5,275 bases of DNA from NCBI GenBank assembly GCA_030740135.1, contig JASLXW010000306.1, positions 1 to 5,275 of the forward strand, given 5' to 3'. The stretch's first letter is position 1; every line of letters begins with the position of its first letter. Of this stretch, positions 1-4,895 are shown one piece after another. The notes below the pieces were generated by a model. The model saw only the letters and a list, made by a program, of their open reading frames with translations. It did not search any database and was not told where the DNA came from. The translations under genes were made by a program, and so were the position numbers. The DNA is from Nitrospinota bacterium. GTDB lineage: Bacteria > UBA8248 > JACPRG01.

Positions 1-173
1 GCCCCGCCCTCGCGCGGATGCGGTCCACCAGACGGAAGAATTTCCAGCCCTCTTGGACCTTCCCGAGCAATCCCAGTACAGATGACGCGGCTCTAGAGCA
101 TCTTGCTCTAGGGCCGCGTTTCTGTTCTGCCGCGCCGGGGGTTCCGGCGGGCGTTCTCGTGGCGCTCGTCATT
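1..173 (-). CDS. alternative: partial minus-strand ORF leaving the left edge
   Basis: From an ATG at 173 the minus strand stays open for 57 residues to the window edge. The first half (MTSATRTPAGTPGAAEQ...) is low-complexity and reads through the long hairpin at 85-119, which argues against translation. The second half (positions about 78 to 1, containing GKVQEGWKFFRLVDRIRAR) looks like a plausible amphipathic helix with GC-rich third positions, so a real gene or gene remnant may occupy the far left. No Shine-Dalgarno sequence precedes the ATG. I do not recognise a family. It competes with the plus-strand reading of bases 2-85. Confidence 0.2.
2..85 (+). CDS. possible 3' end of an unidentified plus-strand gene
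   Basis: A frame open from the left edge encodes 27 residues, ending in LPEQSQYR, and stops at TGA 83-85. The stop abuts a strong hairpin (85-119) followed by a T-rich stretch, which is the layout of a gene end with its intrinsic terminator. Against it, GC content is highest at the first codon position of this frame rather than the third, which favours the opposing minus-strand frame over the same bases. The peptide is hydrophilic and I do not recognise it. This entry and the minus-strand partial frame at 1-173 are mutually exclusive readings. Confidence 0.27.
   Translation, partial: PRPRADAVHQTEEFPALLDLPEQSQYR
84..130 (+). terminator. strong hairpin with T-rich tail, probable intrinsic terminator
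   Basis: Bases 85-100 and 104-119 form a 16-pair stem, all Watson-Crick except one T-G at 92/112, with a 3-base loop (TCT). The lower stem is GC-rich and the upper part is CTAGAGCA/TGCTCTAG. On the plus strand it is followed by TTTCTGTTCTG, a moderate T-tract, while the minus-strand side has no T-tract, so termination of plus-strand transcription is the better reading. A plus-strand frame ends exactly at its 5' base. A second, smaller hairpin (133-138 with 144-149) follows. An inverted repeat left by a small mobile element is a less likely alternative. Confidence 0.5.
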
Positions 174-338
174 TTCCAATCGCGGAATCTTGGAAGAGCG
201 GTAGCGATTGATCCCTACCACCAGCGCCCAGGAGTTCGCATACAGCCGCTTTCCGCTACCGGGCGTTTGGGCATACAGGGGCGGAGCCAGGAGAACTGAG
301 GCCAGGGCGGCAATCAGGATGCTTCGCCAAAACCGCAT
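108..338 (-). pseudogene. remnant of a secreted caspase-like (peptidase C14) gene
   Basis: The frame starts at ATG 338 and ends at TAG 108-110, giving 76 residues. Residues 1-23 are a clear signal peptide (basic MRFWR, hydrophobic ILIAALASVLLAPP, cleavage after LYA). Residues about 34-56 (YANSWALVVGINRYRSSKIP, then RLEN) match the first beta strand and following loop of bacterial caspase-like proteins, which usually read WALVIGIxxY...LxxAxxDA. After LEN the similarity stops and the rest (DERHENARRNPRRG...) is arginine-rich and looks out of frame. The catalytic His-Gly and Asp-x-Cys segments that should lie 60-130 residues further on are absent in all minus-strand frames here. The family normally has a domain of more than 200 residues, so this is a 5' fragment left by deletion or rearrangement. 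No good Shine-Dalgarno is seen. A functional short secreted peptide is possible but less likely. Confidence 0.55.
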
Positions 339-393
339 GATGTGCCCCCATACAGGTGGGCGGTGTCTGGGTCCTGTTGGATTGACAACCGGA

Positions 394-422
394 ATTGTAA
401 CCAAGTTCCCGGACCAAGGGAA
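394..422 (-). promoter_or_regulatory. weak promoter candidate for the caspase-like remnant
   Basis: Read on the minus strand, TACAAT (399-394) matches five of six bases of the sigma-70 -10 box. A poor -35 match (TTCCCT, 422-417) lies 17 bases upstream. It would give a leader of about 50 bases before ATG 338. The rest of 339-552 contains no gene I can support and no clear terminator for the amidohydrolase that ends at 553. Confidence 0.2.
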
Positions 423-552
423 GCCCGGATTCATGGGCAGGCTCAGGCGAGCCACGCTTGAGGCTCAGAACAGGTGTGCTGAGATCAAGCTACGGGCGGA
501 GCGGAAGGCGGGAGGGGTTATCCCGGATGCGGTCAGCCGTGAAGGTTCTTGA

Positions 553-1887
553 TCAAATGGGGGACCGATACTCGAAGCCACGGGTTTTTTCTTTGAACTC
601 TCTTTGTATTTTCTTCAAATCTGCTGGGTTGGTGATGAGGTCTAAAGCTGTGCAGGCGATGACTTTGCTCGCTACCTTCATCCCCTTGAAGCCAATCTCC
701 GAGCCGAACTGAACGGTGGCGTCCCAGGAATGTTCCGGTGTCCCGGGGGCGCGGCATGAGGTATAGAAAAGACTCAAGGGTGCAAGCCAGCTGACATTGC
801 CCTGGTCATTGGCGTACGGAGAAGATCCCTCCCGCGGGACATCCACTTTTTCCCTCAGGGGCCGCTTGTAGCCCAATTGGCGCGCCAGGGTTTTGTCTTC
901 AGCTGAGAACTTAGGACCTCCGACCCATCTCAAGTTCTGATCGATCAAATTTCCCAAAGCAATGTTGGGCAGGCTTTGGTACGTGGCCGCCTGCAGTTTG
1001 ATCCGCACCCGGGTTTTCGTCGCCCGCGCCGCACCCTGAGCAATCCGTCTTACCTCCGCCGTCACCTTATCGGTTTGGGTCCGACTCGGTGTCCAAATCC
1101 AGTACCAAGATTTGGCATAAGGGAGAATAACGCCCGGATACTGACCTGCTTCCGGGATCACATAGTGGAATCCCGTCCCGGGCGGAACTTGGCCGCGCAG
1201 TCGGTTCACGCCCTCGTTCATGAGTTCGACCGCGCCTAGGGCGCTTTGCGCCAGTTCTGGATCAATCTGGGCGTGGGCACTTTGCCCGAAGAACTCAAAT
1301 GTGACGGAATCCAGAGATTTACAGGCGCTGTAGTCAGCGAGATTCCCTTCACCCGGGTGCCACGTGAGCACGGCATCCAGCCCTGCGAAGGCCCCCGCAT
1401 TCGCCATGACAACTTTGCCGTACAGGATCTCCTCGGCTGGTGTTCCGAATACTCTCACTGTGCCGCGAACCCGGTTCTTTTCCAAAATCTCCTTGACGGC
1501 GATCCCCGCTGAGACGCTGGCCGTGCCGAACAGGTTGTGTCCGCAACCGTGGCCGTTGTCCGTCTTTTTTGGACCACAGTGTGGAACCGCGTCGTACTCC
1601 GCCAGAATTCCAATTTGTGGCTTCCCCTTCCCCCAGCAGCCCTCGAAAGAAGTGGGCAAACCTGCAAGACCGGTCTTGACCTGAAACCCCGCCTTCTGAA
1701 GTTCTTCTACCAGAAAGCCAGATGAGCGGGACTCCTCAAGGCTCAGTTCGGGGGTTTCCCAGATTCGCTTCGCCAAGGCATTCATGTGAGCCGTTCTTTT
1801 TTCCAGAAACCCCACGGCCTGCCGCTTATAGGCAGAACCATCCGCCTTGGCGCTACCCTGCGGACCTCCCATTTTTAGAGGGGACAC
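553..1887 (-). CDS. AbgB-like M20 family amidohydrolase
   Basis: This 444-residue protein belongs to the M20 metallopeptidase family, nearest to the AbgB/M20D group that cleaves amide bonds such as p-aminobenzoyl-glutamate or N-acyl amino acids. Expected active-site motifs are present in order: AEYDAVP (Asp 99), GHGCGHN 112-118 (metal ligands Cys 115 and His 117), GTPAEE (catalytic Glu 152, metal-ligand Glu 153), WHPG (His 177), GQSAHA (His 205, dimerisation domain) and PEHSW (His 386). The Cys ligand and GHGCGHN motif mark this group rather than ArgE/DapE. There is no signal peptide, so it acts in the cytoplasm. I chose GTG at 1887 because GGGAGGG lies six bases upstream. A TTG at 1914 (453 residues) and an ATG at 1872 lack a comparable site. 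It follows the BMP binding protein by about 107 bases on the same strand, suggesting co-transcription. AbgB itself works with AbgA, which is not seen here. The substrate is unknown. Confidence 0.9.
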   Translation of the reverse strand: MSPLKMGGPQGSAKADGSAYKRQAVGFLEKRTAHMNALAKRIWETPELSLEESRSSGFLVEELQKAGFQVKTGLAGLPTSFEGCWGKGKPQIGILAEYDAVPHCGPKKTDNGHGCGHNLFGTASVSAGIAVKEILEKNRVRGTVRVFGTPAEEILYGKVVMANAGAFAGLDAVLTWHPGEGNLADYSACKSLDSVTFEFFGQSAHAQIDPELAQSALGAVELMNEGVNRLRGQVPPGTGFHYVIPEAGQYPGVILPYAKSWYWIWTPSRTQTDKVTAEVRRIAQGAARATKTRVRIKLQAATYQSLPNIALGNLIDQNLRWVGGPKFSAEDKTLARQLGYKRPLREKVDVPREGSSPYANDQGNVSWLAPLSLFYTSCRAPGTPEHSWDATVQFGSEIGFKGMKVASKVIACTALDLITNPADLKKIQREFKEKTRGFEYRSPI

Positions 1888-1893
1888 ACCTAA

Positions 1894-1900
1894 CCCTCCC
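1894..1900 (-). promoter_or_regulatory. ribosome binding site that fixes a GTG start
   Basis: Minus-strand GGGAGGG is followed by TTAGGT and then GTG at 1887-1885. The six-base spacing is ideal for that GTG. It lies inside the reading frame if translation began at TTG 1914, and 21 bases from ATG 1872, too far to serve it. Confidence 0.6.
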
Positions 1901-1994
1901 TTTGTGATAGCCAATTACTCTCTTTCACCCGTGGGCCCAAAAATCGAACGGATTTTAATCTTCCTGGCAGCTGAGAAGAATTCAGCCGATGGGC

Positions 1995-3083
1995 CTATTT
2001 GGGGATCTGACCGATGATCCCTTGGACCAGGAAATTCATCGAATTCAGACCCTTTTCGGAGATCCTTTTTCCCGCCGGGATCCGGACTTTGCCCGACTGG
2101 TCCTTTATGGGTCCGGTGAACGGGGTGAACTTGCCCGCGATCAGTTCCGCCTTCTTGCGGTCGACTATCTTCCGGGTGTCATGGGGAACCATGGGCCCAT
2201 AGGGGGCCAACCCCGTAACCCCGTCCTTCATCGAAGGGGAATACATCCCACTCTTCCAAGTCCCGTCGTGAACCGCGCCTACGATCTTCTTGTAGAAGGA
2301 ACTCCAGATGAAAATGGGTGCCGTTAGGTGTGCTTTGGGGGCGAATGTCGACATGTCGGAGTAAACGCCAATACTATATTTTCCGCGACGCTGGGCCGTC
2401 TGTTGGACCGCAGGGGAGTTGAAGTACTGACCCAGTACGTCCGCCCCGATATCCATCAGGGCCTCGGCAGATTCACGCTCTTTGGCCGGGTCGTACCACG
2501 AAAGGGTCCAGACCAAATGGACCTTCGCCGCCGAATTCACGGATTGCACACCTAACGTGAATGAGTTGATATTGCGGACGACGATTGGAATCGGAAATGC
2601 CGCTGCGTACCCGATGACGTTCGTCTTGGACATCTTCCCGGCAACCATCCCCGCCAGGTATGCGGGTTCATACATCATGGCCCAATAGGCCGCCATGTTG
2701 GGAGATGTCTTGTACCCGGCGACATGCATGAAGACTACGTTGGGATTGCTCTTCGAGAGTTTCAGCATGGAATCCATGTACTCGAAGGTGCACCCAAAGA
2801 TGAGGTTGTATCCTCTCCGGATGTACTGCTGCATAATACGCTCGGCGTCCCCGGTGGAAACTGACTCAGTGTAGCCCGTCTCCACATATGGGATTTTTTC
2901 GATCTCGCGGCGCGCTTTTTCGTGGGCAAAGATCCAGCCATGGTCCCCAATGGGGCCGTTGTAGATGAAAGCCGCCTTGACCTTGGCTTGGGGCTTCAGG
3001 GCGTTGGCATCCAGGACGAATGTCGAGGTGAAAACAAAGCACCCCAGGAGGGTAACGAATAAAGAATACAGATGCTTGGACAT
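1995..3083 (-). CDS. BMP-family (PnrA/Med-like) ABC transporter substrate-binding protein
   Basis: This 362-residue protein is a periplasmic binding protein of the basic membrane protein (BMP) family. Characterised members bind purine nucleosides (PnrA) or riboflavin (RfuA). Residues 1-28 are a signal peptide (MSKH, hydrophobic stretch, cleavage after ANA). The mature part opens with VKAAFIYNGPIGDHGW (35-50), the family's first strand and ligand loop. It continues with RGYNLIFGCTFEY (90-102), PNVVFMHVAGY (114-124), YEPAYLAGMVAGKMSKTNVIGY (138-159) and SAEALMDIGADVLGQY (205-220), the usual alternating two-lobe pattern. The start at 3083 is set by AAGGAG six bases upstream; the frame is open further but only from a TTG. 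It is the first gene of a minus-strand pair with the AbgB-like amidohydrolase. No permease or ATPase follows, so partner transporter subunits must lie elsewhere. A Cys at 15 after LLG is a poor lipobox. The ligand cannot be told from sequence. Confidence 0.93.
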   Translation of the reverse strand: MSKHLYSLFVTLLGCFVFTSTFVLDANALKPQAKVKAAFIYNGPIGDHGWIFAHEKARREIEKIPYVETGYTESVSTGDAERIMQQYIRRGYNLIFGCTFEYMDSMLKLSKSNPNVVFMHVAGYKTSPNMAAYWAMMYEPAYLAGMVAGKMSKTNVIGYAAAFPIPIVVRNINSFTLGVQSVNSAAKVHLVWTLSWYDPAKERESAEALMDIGADVLGQYFNSPAVQQTAQRRGKYSIGVYSDMSTFAPKAHLTAPIFIWSSFYKKIVGAVHDGTWKSGMYSPSMKDGVTGLAPYGPMVPHDTRKIVDRKKAELIAGKFTPFTGPIKDQSGKVRIPAGKRISEKGLNSMNFLVQGIIGQIPK

Positions 3084-3089
3084 TGCCTT

Positions 3090-3095
3090 CTCCTT
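3090..3095 (-). promoter_or_regulatory. ribosome binding site of the BMP binding protein
   Basis: Minus-strand AAGGAG sits six bases before ATG 3083, embedded in a purine run (AAAAAAGGAGAAGG). It decides the start against the longer open frame, which begins with a TTG at 3203 and would place 40 charged residues in front of the signal peptide. Confidence 0.8.
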
Positions 3096-3263
3096 TTTTC
3101 TCAGGATTTTCCTGCGCCCTTCAAGGACAAGCATTTCAGGGGAACGACCCATGCCGAAGGTCAGTCGGGAACGAATCGGATCGTACCTCCTCACGGTTTT
3201 CAACGGGGATATCCCATTTACAACATCCGCCGATGTCCTTCCGGTCCCCTTTACGATTTATTA

Positions 3264-3293
3264 AGGTTAGACGTCCCGCAATGACCCTGTCAA
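3264..3293 (-). promoter_or_regulatory. candidate sigma-70 promoter for the BMP-amidohydrolase unit
   Basis: On the minus strand a perfect -35 box TTGACA (3293-3288) is followed after 18 bases by TAACCT (3269-3264), a three-of-six -10 match. Transcription would begin near 3257 and leave an unusually long leader of about 174 bases before ATG 3083. The strong -35 and weak -10 fit an activator-dependent promoter, which is inference. Confidence 0.35.
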
Positions 3294-3305
3294 GAATGTC
3301 TCGAA

Positions 3306-3326
3306 GCCCCCAACGGGGCAAGCCCC
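3306..3326. repeat. alternating GCCCC/GGGGC inverted repeats
   Basis: GCCCC (3306-3310), GGGGC (3315-3319) and GCCCC (3322-3326) follow each other closely. The middle block can pair with either neighbour: five pairs with loop CAAC, or four pairs with loop CAAG, so the hairpins are mutually exclusive. No T-tract follows on either strand. It lies between the two candidate promoters. Confidence 0.4.
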
Positions 3327-3425
3327 CTGGACCCCCCAAAGGGTAAACCGGGATTTCCCAGATGACCACCTTTAGCCATCCTGCGGTCCTCGCGTGATCT
3401 CACCCCCTCGCCCACCCACGTCAGC

Positions 3426-3452
3426 TTGACAACTGATGATTGGCTCCATTAG
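3426..3452 (+). promoter_or_regulatory. candidate sigma-70 promoter for the deacylase-binding protein unit
   Basis: A perfect -35 box TTGACA (3426-3431) is followed by only a weak -10 match, CATTAG at 3447-3452 with a 15-base spacer or TTAGAC at 3449-3454 with 17. An imperfect palindrome, TCAG...CTGA (3421-3436), covers the -35 box and could be an operator. Transcription would start near 3460, about 95 bases before ATG 3556. Confidence 0.35.
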
Positions 3453-3542
3453 ACTCAAGCCTAAGACTGGACAAGTGAGTCGGTGGGCGGGCAAGCGGTT
3501 TATCGGGCCTAGGGGTTCGGCCTCGTCTCTCCACATGATTCC

Positions 3543-3550
3543 AAGGAAGG
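3543..3550 (+). promoter_or_regulatory. ribosome binding site deciding the ArgE-like start
   Basis: AAGGAAGG lies five bases before ATG 3556. In-frame upstream ATGs at 3436 and 3535 have no such site, and the 40 residues they would add (MIGSIRLKPKTG...) have no likeness to the family. Confidence 0.7.
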
Positions 3551-3555
3551 TGGTC

Positions 3556-4869
3556 ATGTCCCTGTCGCCCCTTGAAGAAAAGGTTCTCGCGGCCGTTGAC
3601 GCGGAGCGGTCCGCTCACGAGGAGTACCTCCGCGGCCTCATCCGCATAAAAAGCCATACGGGGATGGAGGGTCCGGGCCAGCGGGACATTCTTCGGAAAT
3701 TCCAGGAGATGGACCTGGATGTCGAGGAGTTCGTCCCCGACCTGGAAGCCCTCAAGGACCACCCGGAGTTTCTCCCGCCCACGGAGGATTACGGAAATTA
3801 CCAGGACCGGCCCAATGTCATCGGCGTCCTGAAAGGAGCAGGCGGGGGGCGCTCGCTCCTTCTTTTCGGACACATCGATACGGTGCCCGAGGGTCCGCTG
3901 GAAGATTGGACCCACGACCCGTTCGGCGGCGAGATCGAAGATGGAAGGATGTACGGCCGGGGCACGCAAGACATGAAGGCGGGCCTCGCCGCCGTCATCC
4001 TGGCCGTGGACACGATCCGCCGGCTGGGGGTGAAGCTGAAGGGCGACGTCATCCTCATGAGCAATATCGAAGAGGAGATTGGCGGAAGCGGCGGGATCCT
4101 GGCCTGTATCGAGAGAGGGATCCGCGCGGATGGGTGCATCTATCCGCACCCGGGATGGGGAAAACCGGGGCTCGTACAGGTGGCCTCATCCGGCGCGACC
4201 GCGTTTCGCGTCCGGGTGCGCGGCCGGGCGGTTCACGGTTTGATGGCGCACACGGGGATCAACGCGATCGAGAAGGCCATGAGGGTCATTCAACACCTCA
4301 AAGACCTAGACGATTTTCGGGCCATCCACGTCCGGGACGAATTGACGGAGCGCTGCTTTGAGGCGAGCGGATTGCCGCAAAGGGCCACGACGCTTTGCAT
4401 CTCGAAGATTCAAGGGGGGGACTGGATTTATCAGGTTCCGAGCCAGTGTACGATCGAGTGCATCTTGACGTATCCGCACACCGAAGATGAAGCGTCAGTC
4501 CGTCAGGCCGTCACGGAGACGATTGAAGGGGCGGCGCATGCGGACCCGTACCTCAGGGAGCATCCCCCGGAGCTGGAGTGGCTGCCTCTGCGGTTTTCGC
4601 CTTCAACGATGGCCCTCGACGAGCCTTTTCTCGCCGAGGTCAATTCCTGCATGACAGAGGTTTTGGGGACGAGTCCGATCATCGCCGCAAACCCCGTCGG
4701 CAGCGACACGCGCGTGACGGTTCTCTACGGGAATATGCCGACGGTCAATATCGGGCCGAAGGGGGCGGGCGGGCATGCCCTGAACGAGTGGGTCGACCTG
4801 GAATCTTACCATCAAACCATCCAGATGTCGGCCCAAATCATTCTGCGCTGGTGCGGTGTCGCATCGTGA
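3556..4869 (+). CDS. ArgE/DapE/YlmB-like M20 family deacylase
   Basis: This 437-residue cytoplasmic enzyme (no signal peptide) belongs to the M20 group of acetylornithine deacetylase, succinyl-diaminopimelate desuccinylase and the formylaminopyrimidine deformylase YlmB, all of which remove an acyl group from an amine with two zinc ions. Motifs in order: RPNVIG (85-90); FGHIDTVP with metal His 106 and Asp 108; GRGTQDMKAG with bridging Asp 139; NIEEEIGG with catalytic Glu 173 and metal Glu 174; YPHPGW with His 198; GRAVHG with His 227 of the dimerisation domain; and GAGGHALNEWV with metal His 407. His 198 sits where ArgE and DapE have a metal-binding Glu (the EP motif). Length is normal for the family. 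It is first in a plus-strand pair with an NMT1/THI5-type binding protein 26 bases downstream. That partnership, plus the long insertion before RPNVIG, makes a YlmB-like role attractive. A general N-acyl amino acid deacylase is equally possible. Confidence 0.92.
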   Translation: MSLSPLEEKVLAAVDAERSAHEEYLRGLIRIKSHTGMEGPGQRDILRKFQEMDLDVEEFVPDLEALKDHPEFLPPTEDYGNYQDRPNVIGVLKGAGGGRSLLLFGHIDTVPEGPLEDWTHDPFGGEIEDGRMYGRGTQDMKAGLAAVILAVDTIRRLGVKLKGDVILMSNIEEEIGGSGGILACIERGIRADGCIYPHPGWGKPGLVQVASSGATAFRVRVRGRAVHGLMAHTGINAIEKAMRVIQHLKDLDDFRAIHVRDELTERCFEASGLPQRATTLCISKIQGGDWIYQVPSQCTIECILTYPHTEDEASVRQAVTETIEGAAHADPYLREHPPELEWLPLRFSPSTMALDEPFLAEVNSCMTEVLGTSPIIAANPVGSDTRVTVLYGNMPTVNIGPKGAGGHALNEWVDLESYHQTIQMSAQIILRWCGVAS

Positions 4870-4895
4870 ACCACAACATAAGGAGGGAGTGGACA

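Larger units (their letters stand above)
3084..3555. other. divergent intergenic control region, no gene
   Basis: These 472 bases separate two divergent units. I find no convincing coding frame: the frames present lack start sites, family likeness and balanced composition. The region contains a promoter candidate facing each way, two near-identical palindromes (GGGATATCCC at 3206-3215 and GGGATTTCCC at 3350-3359), and an alternating GCCCC/GGGGC/GCCCC repeat at 3306-3326. The minus-strand leader would be about 174 bases and contains complementary 7-mers (3123-3129 with 3234-3240). No TPP, FMN or purine riboswitch consensus is visible on either strand. Confidence 0.7.

Noticed and set aside
483..554. 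Inverted repeat GATCAAG/CTTGATC at the end of the AbgB-like gene as a terminator
   Set aside because: The arms are only seven pairs with a 58-base loop and no T-tract on the minus strand.
3038..3052. Lipoprotein signal (LLGC) in the BMP binding protein
   Set aside because: The -2 residue is Leu, the stretch after the Cys stays hydrophobic, and a standard signal peptidase I site (ANA) follows at residue 28.
3136..3369. A 77-residue minus-strand frame in the divergent spacer
   Set aside because: It has no ribosome binding site or family likeness and runs through the palindromes, repeat and promoter candidate into the binding-protein leader.
3409..3489. Inverted repeat CGCCCACC/GGTGGGCG around the plus-strand promoter
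   Set aside because: Eight GC-rich bases separated by 65 bases are readily expected by chance here, and nothing extends the match.
3436..3555. N-terminal extension of the ArgE-like protein from ATG 3436
   Set aside because: The extra 40 residues lack family likeness, the ATG has no Shine-Dalgarno sequence and it overlaps the candidate promoter.
3084..3555. TPP riboswitch in the divergent spacer
   Set aside because: A CTGAGA occurs on the minus strand next to the binding-protein ribosome site, but the partner elements of the THI box (such as the TAATGCCAGCG segment) are absent.
3421..4149. A 242-residue minus-strand open frame
   Set aside because: It lies antisense to the conserved ArgE-like gene, with codon phase set by that gene's GC-rich third positions, and resembles no family.
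3906..4361. A 151-residue plus-strand open frame rich in Arg and Gly
   Set aside because: It overlaps the deacylase in another frame over its most conserved motifs; the composition is typical of a shifted GC-rich frame.
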